DNA from: Sulfuritalea sp.
Lineage (GTDB): Bacteria > Pseudomonadota > Gammaproteobacteria > Burkholderiales > Rhodocyclaceae
Direction of reading: 5' to 3'
Length of the DNA stretch: 7,854 nucleotides
NCBI GenBank assembly: GCA_021738105.1
Contig: JAIPCS010000156.1
Span: forward strand, 1-7,854
The notes under the pieces: generated by a model
The model's input: the letters and a program-made list of their open reading frames with translations, nothing else
What the model was told of the DNA's origin: nothing
Databases searched by the model: none
In this document: positions 1-7,616 of the stretch, one piece after another
Numbering within the stretch: position 1 is the stretch's first letter
Layout of the letters: every line of letters starts with the position of its first letter
Made by a program: the position numbers and the translations under genes

Positions 1-1
1 G

Positions 2-403
2 TGGATCGTGCAATGGGTGCGCGAGGGTGGTTACGACGGCGGCGATGTCGAAACCCTGGTACGCGGTACGCTGGGCCGTTTGCTGTTCTCCGGTGATGAA
101 GCGAAGAAGCCGGTCAACGTGATTTCCGGCGGCGAACAGGGCCGCATGCTGTTCGGCAAGCTGATGCTGCTCAGAAACAATGTGCTGCTGATGGACGAGC
201 CGACCAACCATCTCGACATGGAATCCATCGAGTCGCTCAACACCGCGCTGGAAAAATACCCCGGCACGCTGATCTTTGTTTCTCACGACCGCGAGTTTGT
301 GTCTTCGCTCGCCACGCGCATCATCGACATGCGCACGGACCGGACCATCATCGACTACCGTGGCAGCTACGAGGACTATCTGGCCAGCCAGGGCTTGGGT
401 TGA
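2..403 (+). CDS. ybiT: ABC-F family ATPase, YbiT-like (C-terminal part, 5' end outside window)
   Basis: This is the last 133 residues of the second nucleotide-binding domain of an ABC-F protein; the start lies left of the window. The ABC signature SGGEQ is encoded at about 125-139, Walker B with the ABC-F hallmark ([11 protein letters not shown]) at about 185-217, and the switch histidine in FVSHDRE at 284. The stretch [12 protein letters not shown] and the ending NYEDYL-like ([12 protein letters not shown]) resemble E. coli YbiT (about 530 residues) from memory. ABC-F proteins lack membrane domains; the characterised members bind the ribosomal E site and act on translating or stalled ribosomes. 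The exact role of YbiT is less clear. The reading frame is intact up to the TGA at 401-403. The family call is firm. The YbiT subtype is likely rather than proven, because only the tail is visible. Confidence 0.88.
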   Translation, partial: WIVQWVREGGYDGGDVETLVRGTLGRLLFSGDEAKKPVNVISGGEQGRMLFGKLMLLRNNVLLMDEPTNHLDMESIESLNTALEKYPGTLIFVSHDREFVSSLATRIIDMRTDRTIIDYRGSYEDYLASQGLG

Positions 404-412
404 CGTCATCAA

Positions 413-441
413 TTGCGGCAAGCAGCGATTTGTATTACAGT
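413..441 (+). promoter_or_regulatory. Candidate promoter for the antitoxin-toxin unit
   Basis: A TTGCGG at 413-418 and a TACAGT at 436-441 are separated by 17 bases, each matching the sigma-70 boxes at four of six positions. The match is weak. It is supported mainly by position (upstream of the antitoxin RBS) and by the palindrome at 431-448, which would cover the -10 box and so allow repression. No terminator with a T tract is visible after the ybiT-like gene, so read-through into this unit is also possible. Confidence 0.3.
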
Positions 442-448
442 TAATACA
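431..448. promoter_or_regulatory. Perfect palindrome, probable antitoxin operator
   Basis: TGTATTA (431-437), spacer CAGT (438-441) and TAATACA (442-448) form a perfect 7-base inverted repeat. It is AT-rich in a GC-rich region and lies 24 bases before the antitoxin start. Ribbon-helix-helix antitoxins usually bind such short palindromes as dimers and repress their own operon, with the toxin as co-repressor. Binding here is inferred, not shown. Transcribed as RNA it could also form a weak hairpin, but no T tract follows, so a terminator role is unlikely. Confidence 0.6.
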
Positions 449-457
449 CGCTACACC

Positions 458-463
458 AAGGAG
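458..463 (+). promoter_or_regulatory. Ribosome-binding site of the antitoxin gene
   Basis: AAGGAG lies 8 bases before the ATG at 472 and is the strongest Shine-Dalgarno match in this cassette. The toxin and acyltransferase genes have no comparable site at their preferred starts. This fits higher translation of the antitoxin, with the downstream genes relying on coupling. Confidence 0.8.
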
Positions 464-471
464 TTGTTGTC

Positions 472-747
472 ATGACCACCACCGTTCGCCTCCCCCATCG
501 CGTTGAACAGGCGCTGGCGACCTACTGCGTCGAGTCGAAACGCACCAAATCGGAAGTGATTGTCGAACTGCTGGAACAACGCTTTATGGGCACGAGCAGC
601 GAGCGTGCGCCTTATGAACTGGCGCTGGAGGCCGGCTTTATCGGCAGCTTTGCCGGCAAGGGCACGAGCAAACCGCAAACCAGCAGCACCAAGGAACGGG
701 TCGTCGCCGCCATCCGCAAAAAGCACGGAAAGAAGCCCTCCGCTTGA
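472..747 (+). CDS. Ribbon-helix-helix (CopG-type) antitoxin of a type II toxin-antitoxin pair
   Basis: The product is 91 residues. Residues 2-8 (TTTVRLP) form a typical RHH beta strand, followed by two predicted helices (about 9-20 and 25-37, with TKSEVIVELLEQRF), the fold of CopG-family DNA-binding antitoxins. The C-terminal half contains PYELALEAGFIGSF, which resembles the toxin-binding segment of RHH antitoxins paired with PIN toxins, then a basic tail (KERVVAAIRKKHGKK). The expected role is to neutralise the downstream PIN RNase and repress the operon at the palindrome 431-448. The start is fixed by AAGGAG 8 bases upstream. The stop TGA (745-747) lies five bases before the toxin ATG. The class call is strong from fold and context; a specific named family is not claimed. 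Confidence 0.85.
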   Translation: MTTTVRLPHRVEQALATYCVESKRTKSEVIVELLEQRFMGTSSERAPYELALEAGFIGSFAGKGTSKPQTSSTKERVVAAIRKKHGKKPSA

Positions 748-752
748 ATTCA

Positions 753-1157
753 ATGCTGGTCGATACCGGTCCGCTGGTGGCCCTGGCGGACAAGCGCGAT
801 GCTGCCCATGAGGAATGCAAAACCTTCCTCGCCGCCTATCGCGGAAAACTGCTTACCACCTGGGCGGTGCTCACCGAGTTTTCGCACCTCGCACCTTCCG
901 TCGCCGCCACGCTGCCGCTGTACCGCTGGATCGACAAGGGGGGGCTGGAGTTGCTGCCGCTCGGACGCGAAGAACTGGTGCGCGCCATCGACTGGATCGA
1001 AAAATACGCCGACCGACCGATGGATCTGGCCGATGCGTCGCTGGTGGTCGCGGCGATGAGCACCGGCATACACACGATCTGGACCTTGGACCGCAATGAC
1101 TTCGAAACCTATCGACTGCCAGGACGCAAGCGCTTCCATCTCGCGGCAAGCCGCTGA
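753..1157 (+). CDS. PIN-domain ribonuclease toxin (VapC-like)
   Basis: The product is 134 residues from ATG 753 and is a single PIN domain. The acidic residues expected to hold the metal ion are visible: D4 in MLVDTGPLVAL, E42 in LTEFSHL, D94 in DLADASLVVAA (with D91 nearby) and D113 in TLDRNDF (D116 may also contribute). Such toxins cut RNA, often tRNA or rRNA, when freed from their antitoxin; the target here is unknown. An in-frame TTG at 744 would add three residues, overlap the antitoxin stop as TTGA, and sit 8 bases after a GGAAAGAAG stretch, so it is a real alternative start. ATG 753 is preferred because PIN proteins usually begin right at the first strand. The stop TGA (1155-1157) shares its last base with the next gene's ATG. 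All catalytic acids are intact, so the toxin is probably functional. Confidence 0.88.
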   Translation: MLVDTGPLVALADKRDAAHEECKTFLAAYRGKLLTTWAVLTEFSHLAPSVAATLPLYRWIDKGGLELLPLGREELVRAIDWIEKYADRPMDLADASLVVAAMSTGIHTIWTLDRNDFETYRLPGRKRFHLAASR

Positions 1158-1717
1158 TGAGTCTGCTGCGCGGGCCCGCCCGCTTCATCCTCAAACTCAC
1201 GGGCTGGACGCTGATCGACATCCCGCAGCGCCCGGACAGGGCTGTGGTGATCGCCTACCCGCATACCTCGAACTGGGATTTTCCAATGACGCTGCTGGCA
1301 CTTGCCGCCCTGCCGTACGGCGCCCAATGGGTGGGCAAGGACACCATGTTTCGCGGCATTTGGGGCCCGATCCTGCGCACCCTTGGTGGCGTCGCGGTGA
1401 ATCGACGCGAGCGCACCGGTTTCGTCGAGCAGGTAGCCGAAGAATTCAGGCGGCGCGAGAGCTTTCATCTGATCATCGCCACCGAAGGCACGCGAGGCCT
1501 GCAGACCGGCTGGAAATCCGGTTTTTATCGCATCGCCCGAGCTGCTGACGTACCCGTCATCATGGCCGTTGTCGATTATGGAAAACGCGAACTCGGCCTG
1601 CTGGCCACCATCTCTCTGACCGGTGACGAAGACGCCGACATGGCGCGCATCGCCGCCTGCTACGAAGGCCGCAAGGGCTATCACCACGAAAACGCCTCAC
1701 CTATCCAATTATTATGA
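1157..1717 (+). CDS. PlsC-type lysophospholipid acyltransferase-like protein
   Basis: The product is 186 residues and carries the motifs of the glycerolphosphate/lysophosphatidate acyltransferase superfamily. The catalytic HX4D box is H36-T-S-N-W-D41. A second block follows around G60-K-D (GKDTMFRG). The substrate-binding EGTR motif is E110-G-T-R113. The family moves a fatty acyl group onto a lyso-lipid or related acceptor at the inner face of the membrane; the substrate cannot be read from sequence. The protein is shorter than E. coli PlsC (about 245 residues) and has no clear long membrane helix, so it may be membrane-associated. The ATG overlaps the toxin stop by one base (ATGA context), so translation is probably coupled to the toxin. 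A poor RBS supports this. It could be ancestral cargo next to the toxin-antitoxin pair rather than part of it. Confidence 0.8.
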   Translation: MSLLRGPARFILKLTGWTLIDIPQRPDRAVVIAYPHTSNWDFPMTLLALAALPYGAQWVGKDTMFRGIWGPILRTLGGVAVNRRERTGFVEQVAEEFRRRESFHLIIATEGTRGLQTGWKSGFYRIARAADVPVIMAVVDYGKRELGLLATISLTGDEDADMARIAACYEGRKGYHHENASPIQLL

Positions 1718-1735
1718 AAACAGAGCAAACCATTA

Positions 1736-1874
1736 GCCACAGAGGGCACAGAGCACACAGAGGAAGAAATAATCGCCTGCTGTGCACGGCACGAACCTTG
1801 GGTGTCGACGGTCAATCCGACAAGCCTGGTCTCGATGCAACGCCTTTCTCTGTGACCTCTGTGCCCTCTGTGGC
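1736..1874. repeat. Long inverted repeat with period-9 CACAGAG units
   Basis: The left arm 1736-1766 and right arm 1844-1874 are inverted copies matching at 28 of 31 positions. The outer 18 bases (GCCACAGAGGGCACAGAG) are perfect. Each arm holds three CACAGAG units spaced exactly 9 bases apart, starting at 1738, 1747 and 1756 on the plus strand and, as CTCTGTG, at 1848, 1857 and 1866. The 77 bases between the arms show no gene. Repeats of this CCACAGAGG-type wording occur in intergenic regions of many environmental bacteria, from memory; their role is not known to me. The right arm ends one base before the yheS RBS region. It could form a large stem-loop in RNA or a cruciform in DNA. There is no T tract, so it is not a standard terminator. 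Confidence 0.8.
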
Positions 1875-1875
1875 G

Positions 1876-1879
1876 AAGG
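1876..1879 (+). promoter_or_regulatory. Probable ribosome-binding site of yheS
   Basis: AAGG lies 10 bases before the ATG at 1890 and only one base after the right arm of the inverted repeat. It is a modest match. Its closeness to the repeat stem means folding of the leader could affect ribosome access. Confidence 0.45.
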
Positions 1880-1889
1880 TTTCTAATCA

Positions 1890-3836
<1,947 letters not shown>

Positions 3837-5063
3837 ATGGCCGCAAAAGCCACCCGAGTCGAGCCGGTCACTCAAGCAAGCACGGCTCGAGCCAAACCGG
3901 AGAAACCGGAGGTAAAAGCGAAACCTGTCGCGGCAGCGCGCAAGCGTCCATCAAAGGCTACCGCCGCAAAAGCCGAACCGCAGCGGCGCCCGGCCTCCGG
4001 CGATGTAGCGCCTTCACACACCGCCCAGGGCATCTCCTCATTCGTCGTGAAGGATCGTTCGGATGCGGCGCGAGCGTCGAAAGCCGAAGCGATTCGCGAC
4101 ATTGTGGCCCACGCCAAACCCGGTGAAGGCGCCAAGCTGGCAAAAGCCCTCAAGGCTGTAGTCGAAGGCGCTGCACCCGACGATGTCGAGGCACTCAAGC
4201 AGGCCCTGTTGCAACGCGAAATTGCCGGCAGCGACCATCCCGATGACGAACTGGCAAAAGACTGGCGCGAAGGCGGTTACCCCTATCGCCACCTGATGTC
4301 GCGCAGGAACTACGAAAAGCAGAAATACCACCTGCAGGTTGAACTGCTCAAGCTGCAGGCCTGGGTCAAGGAAACCGGACAGAAAGTGGTGATTCTTTTT
4401 GAAGGCCGCGATGCCGCCGGCAAAGGGGGCACCATCAAGCGCTTCATGGAACACCTGAATCCGCGCGGCGCGCATGTCGTGGCGCTTGAAAAGCCCTCCG
4501 ACACCGAGCGCGGCCAATGGTATTTCCAGCGCTATGTGCAGCACCTGCCCACTGCCGGCGAGATCGCGCTGTTTGACCGCTCCTGGTACAACCGTGCCGG
4601 TGTCGAGCGTGTGATGAGTTTTTGCAGCAATACCGAGTATGAAGAATTCATGCGCCAGACACCCGAGTTCGAACGCACCCTGGTGCGAAGCGGCGTGCAT
4701 CTGATCAAGTTCTGGTTCTCGGTATCACGTGCCGAGCAACGCCGCCGTTTCAAGGAACGCGAATCCCACCCGCTCAAGCAATGGAAGCTGTCGCCAATCG
4801 ACATGGCCTCGCTGGACAAGTGGAACGAATACACCAAGGCCAAGGAGGCAATGTTCTTCCACACCGACACCGCCGACGCGCCGTGGACCGTGATCAAGTC
4901 GGATTGCAAAAAGCGCGCGCGGCTCAACGCGCTGCGTTATGTGCTGCACAAGCTGCCCTACAAGAACAAGGATGTGACCCAGATCGGTGCACTCGACACG
5001 TTGCTGGTGGGTCGTGCCCACATCGTGTACGAGCGCGGCGAAAAATCCGGGCTGGTAATTTAG
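3837..5063 (+). CDS. ppk2: Polyphosphate kinase 2 (PPK2 family, probably class I)
   Basis: The product is 408 residues. The catalytic PPK2 domain spans about 135-395, with the Walker A loop G190-RDAAGKGG (K196), and the Walker B/lid region D247-RSWYNRAGVERVM. The stretches EKPSDTERGQWYFQRYVQHLP and FKERESHPLKQWKLSPID are typical of the family. PPK2 transfers phosphate between inorganic polyphosphate and nucleotides, usually favouring NDP to NTP. The single catalytic domain and motif wording suggest class I, by inference. The N-terminal 60 residues are low-complexity, rich in Lys, Ala, Pro and Arg, and resemble histone H1 tails. Residues about 75-128 are predicted helical. This makes the protein about 100 residues longer than compact PPK2 enzymes. 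It begins at the base after the yheS stop with a good RBS, so the two genes are co-translated. Confidence 0.93.
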   Translation: MAAKATRVEPVTQASTARAKPEKPEVKAKPVAAARKRPSKATAAKAEPQRRPASGDVAPSHTAQGISSFVVKDRSDAARASKAEAIRDIVAHAKPGEGAKLAKALKAVVEGAAPDDVEALKQALLQREIAGSDHPDDELAKDWREGGYPYRHLMSRRNYEKQKYHLQVELLKLQAWVKETGQKVVILFEGRDAAGKGGTIKRFMEHLNPRGAHVVALEKPSDTERGQWYFQRYVQHLPTAGEIALFDRSWYNRAGVERVMSFCSNTEYEEFMRQTPEFERTLVRSGVHLIKFWFSVSRAEQRRRFKERESHPLKQWKLSPIDMASLDKWNEYTKAKEAMFFHTDTADAPWTVIKSDCKKRARLNALRYVLHKLPYKNKDVTQIGALDTLLVGRAHIVYERGEKSGLVI

Positions 5064-5128
5064 TCACCAAGCGGCCAAGTCATGACGAATCCTGCGAAGC
5101 ATATCGAGCGAAGCGACCTGACCGGTAG

Positions 5129-5146
5129 CCCCGCCCTGGGGCGGGG
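5129..5146. repeat. GC palindrome after ppk2
   Basis: CCCCGCCC (5129-5136) and GGGCGGGG (5139-5146) are perfect inverted copies separated by TG, giving a stem of about 7 pairs with a four-base loop in RNA. It lies 66 bases after the ppk2 stop. No T tract follows on either strand, so it is not a standard Rho-independent terminator, but it may protect the 3' end or help pausing. Its right arm is part of the G-quadruplex motif that follows. Two GCGAAGC direct repeats lie just upstream (5094-5100 and 5108-5114). Confidence 0.5.
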
Positions 5147-5161
5147 ATGGGGGTGGGGGGG
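5138..5161 (+). other. G-quadruplex motif between ppk2 and paiB
   Basis: Four runs of G occur on the plus strand: 5138-5141, 5143-5146, 5149-5153 and 5155-5161, separated by loops C, AT and T. This meets the usual four-run definition with four or more G per run and loops of 1-2 bases, which is predicted to be very stable. Being on the non-template strand, it could form in the RNA as well as in DNA. It lies about 90 bases before the paiB start. The fold competes with the palindrome at 5129-5146. Confidence 0.65.
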
Positions 5162-5251
5162 CTTCAATTCGCTTTTCCGGCCAAGCCGCGAGAACCTTCA
5201 TCGAAGCCTTCCCTATTGGGTTCCGGCTCGTCCGGCCTAGGTCGTCCGCGA

Positions 5252-5887
5252 ATGTATCTGCCCGCTCATTTCGCCGAGACGCGCCACGAGGTGCTGCATG
5301 CACTGATGCGCGAACATCCCTTTGCTACGCTCGTGACACAGGGCACCGATGGCCTGACGGCCAACCATCTGCCCCTGCATCTGAGCAGCGAAGGCTCGCC
5401 GCCGGGCGTGCTGCAAGGACACGTCGCCCGCGCCAATCCACTCTGGAAACACTCTGCGGATACGGACGTACTGGCGATTTATCAGGGGCCGCAAGCCTAT
5501 GTCACGCCCTCCTGGTATCCGACCAAGCATGAACACGGCAAGGCCGTACCGACCTGGAACTACGTGATCGTGCATGCCCGCGGCCGCCTGCGCGTGATCG
5601 ACGACCCTGTCTGGTTGCGTGCCCAGCTCGAAATCCTCGTCGCCGAACACGAAGCCGGCTTCGCCGAGCCCTGGCGCATAGCAGATGCGCCACCGGACTA
5701 CATCGCGAAAATGCTGGCGGCGATCGTCGGCATCGAGATTACCCTCACAGAGCTCACCGGCAAATGGAAGACCAGCCAGAACCAGCCCGGGATCAATCGT
5801 GCCGGGGTGGTCGCCGGTTTGCGCCAGCAGGACACGACCGACACGCAGCGCATGGCCGCACTCGTCGCGGGAATTCAAGTTCCGTGA
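5252..5887 (+). CDS. FMN-binding PaiB-family protein (negative regulator type)
   Basis: The product is 211 residues, the usual length for the PaiB family. It starts MYLPAHF, the characteristic opening of the family (Y-x-P-x-H-F), which fixes ATG 5252 as the start. The open frame extends upstream to 5147, but that part encodes G-rich spacer sequence. Further conserved pieces are VTPSWYP (84-90), VPTWNY (99-104), and near the end ELTGKWKTSQNQPGINRAGV (K171-W-K, SQ at 175-176). The fold is a split-barrel flavin-binding domain. The B. subtilis founder PaiB is described as a negative regulator of sporulation and protease genes. The role in Gram-negative bacteria is unproven and an oxidoreductase role is possible. 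The RBS is weak (AGG at 5239-5241). The stop overlaps the next gene's GTG start by four bases. Confidence 0.88.
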   Translation: MYLPAHFAETRHEVLHALMREHPFATLVTQGTDGLTANHLPLHLSSEGSPPGVLQGHVARANPLWKHSADTDVLAIYQGPQAYVTPSWYPTKHEHGKAVPTWNYVIVHARGRLRVIDDPVWLRAQLEILVAEHEAGFAEPWRIADAPPDYIAKMLAAIVGIEITLTELTGKWKTSQNQPGINRAGVVAGLRQQDTTDTQRMAALVAGIQVP

Positions 5888-7113
5888 ATTTGCAGCACGC
5901 CGAGCTCCCCGCCCCCTCGGCCGATGCACGGGCCTCCAGCGAGGCGCTTTACGCCATCATCGCTGCGGAGATCGCCGCTCGCGGCGGCTGGATCTCCTTC
6001 GCCCGTTACATGGAACTGGCGCTTTACGCACCGGGCCTGGGGTACTACTCGGGCGGCTCGCACAAGTTTGGCGGCCACGACAGCGGCGGCGATTTCCTTA
6101 CCGCGCCGGAGTTGACGCCGCTTTACGGCCAGGCGCTGGCACGGCAAGTGGCGCAGATTCTGGCCGCCTCCCAGCCTCGAATCATCGAAGCGGGTGCCGG
6201 CAGCGGACGTCTGGCCGCCGATCTGCTGTTGGCGCTGGAGGGACTTGGCTGCGTGCCGGAGACATACCGGATCCTGGAACTTTCCGGTGAGCTGCGCGCA
6301 CGCCAGCAAGCCACCTTGAATGCCCTCGTGCCGCAGTTTGCCGAACGTGTTGAATGGCTGGACGAATTGCCGGAGCAGTTCTCCGGCTGTTTGATCGGCA
6401 ACGAGGTGCTCGACGCCATGCCGACCCATGCCCTGCGCTGGAGCGACGAGACCGAGGCGGGGCGGGTGATGGAAGTTGGTGTCGGCCTCGCCGACGGACA
6501 CCTGGTGGTTGCGGAAAGCCCTGCCACGGGCGCGCTGCTGGAGGCAGCACAGGCCCTTCCGGTGAGGGGCCCGTATCGCAGCGAGATCTGCCTGGCGGCG
6601 CGCGCGTGGGTGACCGAACTGGCGCGACGACTGGATACCGGCGCAATGCTGCTGATCGACTACGGTCTGCCACGCCACGAGCTCTACTACGCCGGGCGCG
6701 ACGGTGGCACGCTGCGTTGCCACTATCGCCACCGGGTCCATGACGAGCCGCTGTGGTTTCCCGGCCTGTCCGACATTACTTCACACGTCGATTTCACCGC
6801 CGTGGCCGAAGCCGGCTACGACGCCGGACTCGAAGTGCTGGGCTTTGTCAGTCAGGCCAACTTCCTGATCAACTGCGGCATCGGCGAACTGTTGCTGGAA
6901 AAGCATTCCCCCTCGGATGAAAATGTAAAAGTCGGCGATGGCAATACGGCAAATCAATCAGTTTCCGGCGCGGATCTGCGCGCGCGCGGCGCCGTGAACG
7001 TACTGATCTCGCCCAACGAGATGGGCGAATTGTTCAAGGTCATTGCTTTGGGGCGCGGCATGCCGTCGCCGCTGCTGGGTTTCGCGCGCGGCGATCGAGT
7101 GCATGCCTTGTGA
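5884..7113 (+). CDS. SAM-dependent methyltransferase, MidA/NDUFAF7 family
   Basis: The product is 409 residues from GTG 5884, typical for the family (COG1565). The opening helix region with FARYMELALYAPGLGYY matches the family N-terminus. Motif I for SAM binding is E102-AGAGSGR. The family-specific GNEVLDAMP is at 172-180, LLIDYG ends at G261, and G274-GTLRCHYRHR followed by DITSHVDF is strongly family-like. The end has SPNEMGELFKVIALGRG. The human relative NDUFAF7 methylates an arginine of a complex I subunit; the bacterial substrate is unknown. Before that last block, residues of about 341-362 (HSPSDENVKVGDGNTANQSV) form a polar, low-complexity stretch with more AT than the surroundings. 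It is likely a loop insertion. The GTG overlaps the paiB stop (GTGA), so the two are probably coupled. The next possible Met start is far inside the domain. Confidence 0.9.
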   Translation: MNLQHAELPAPSADARASSEALYAIIAAEIAARGGWISFARYMELALYAPGLGYYSGGSHKFGGHDSGGDFLTAPELTPLYGQALARQVAQILAASQPRIIEAGAGSGRLAADLLLALEGLGCVPETYRILELSGELRARQQATLNALVPQFAERVEWLDELPEQFSGCLIGNEVLDAMPTHALRWSDETEAGRVMEVGVGLADGHLVVAESPATGALLEAAQALPVRGPYRSEICLAARAWVTELARRLDTGAMLLIDYGLPRHELYYAGRDGGTLRCHYRHRVHDEPLWFPGLSDITSHVDFTAVAEAGYDAGLEVLGFVSQANFLINCGIGELLLEKHSPSDENVKVGDGNTANQSVSGADLRARGAVNVLISPNEMGELFKVIALGRGMPSPLLGFARGDRVHAL

Positions 7114-7145
7114 TTAAATGGAGCAGACGATTCACCACCGCGGGT

Positions 7146-7187
7146 ACGGCGCCGGGGCGAGTCCCGAAAGTACTGCCCCGGCGCCGT
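7146..7187. repeat. Strong GC hairpin between midA and the lipoprotein gene
   Basis: ACGGCGCCGGGGC (7146-7158) and GCCCCGGCGCCGT (7175-7187) are perfect 13-base inverted copies around a 16-base loop. The stem starts 33 bases after the midA stop and ends 50 bases before the lipoprotein ATG. No T tract follows, so it does not look like a standard terminator, although it may end or stabilise the paiB-midA message or act in the lipoprotein leader. The remaining bases of the 124-base gap show no gene and no convincing promoter. Confidence 0.6.
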
Positions 7188-7237
7188 GGCGCGGATCAAA
7201 TGATTTCTGCACGCAACCACAACATACGGAAAACAGC

Positions 7238-7609
7238 ATGACTAAAAACCCATTTCACCTGACTGGCGCCGCTCTGGCCGCGATCCCGCTCCTGCTGACG
7301 GGTTGCGGCGAGATGAAAGCCAAAATCTGGCCATTCGGCGGTGATGACGCGCCGGTGTATTCGCGAGCGCCGGCCAATGCCACGGAGTATCAGTGCGACG
7401 GCAACAAGGGATTTTTTGTACGCACACTGGAAGGCGGCGCCGCCGTCTGGCTGATCCTGCGCGAGCGCGAAGTCCGGCTCGATCGCCAGGGCGCAAGCGG
7501 GACGCGCTACAGCAACGGTATCGCGCTGCTGGAGATCAAGGGCAGCGAAGCAACGCTGACCGACGGCGCGGCATCTGCGTTCGCCAACTGCAAGACGCCA
7601 GGCAAGTAA
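7238..7609 (+). CDS. Lipoprotein with MliC-type C-type lysozyme inhibitor domain
   Basis: The product is 123 residues. A short signal peptide ends in a lipobox L20-T-G-C23, so the mature protein begins at a lipidated Cys23. The next residue is Gly, not Asp, so outer-membrane sorting is expected. The domain from about 50 to 118 reads as MliC/PliC: YQCDG (C53), ASGTRYSNG (86-94), KGSEATL (101-107) and a final C118, which would form a disulfide with C53. In P. aeruginosa MliC a Ser and a Lys 14 residues apart enter the lysozyme active site (from memory). Here S87 and K101 have the same spacing. The likely role is protection of peptidoglycan against host or predator C-type lysozyme. ATG 7238 is chosen because it begins the signal peptide; the frame is open further upstream, but only through the hairpin. 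The RBS is weak (CGGA at about 7227-7230). Confidence 0.82.
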   Translation: MTKNPFHLTGAALAAIPLLLTGCGEMKAKIWPFGGDDAPVYSRAPANATEYQCDGNKGFFVRTLEGGAAVWLILREREVRLDRQGASGTRYSNGIALLEIKGSEATLTDGAASAFANCKTPGK

Positions 7610-7616
7610 GTCGCGC

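Noticed and set aside
400..405. TTGACG as a -35 box for the antitoxin promoter
   Set aside because: It is a good -35 match, but no acceptable -10 box lies 16-19 bases downstream.
1736..1874. Period-9 repeats considered as a small CRISPR array
   Set aside because: The units are 7 bases, with 2-base gaps and inverted arms; there are no repeat-spacer units of CRISPR length and no cas genes.
1736..1874. Inverted repeat considered as the ends of an insertion sequence or MITE
   Set aside because: There is no transposase between the arms, and no target-site duplication that I could identify; mobility remains possible but unsupported.
5147..5251. In-frame upstream extension of the PaiB-like protein by 35 residues
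   Set aside because: It translates the G-rich quadruplex spacer, and the PaiB family begins at MYLPxHF, so the start at 5252 is correct.
5875..6741. Minus-strand open frame of 288 codons opposite the methyltransferase gene
   Set aside because: It is a shadow of the MidA-like gene, with no recognisable motif or start signal.
7118..7237. In-frame upstream extension of the lipoprotein by 40 residues
   Set aside because: It translates the GC hairpin and would bury the signal peptide and lipobox far from the N-terminus.
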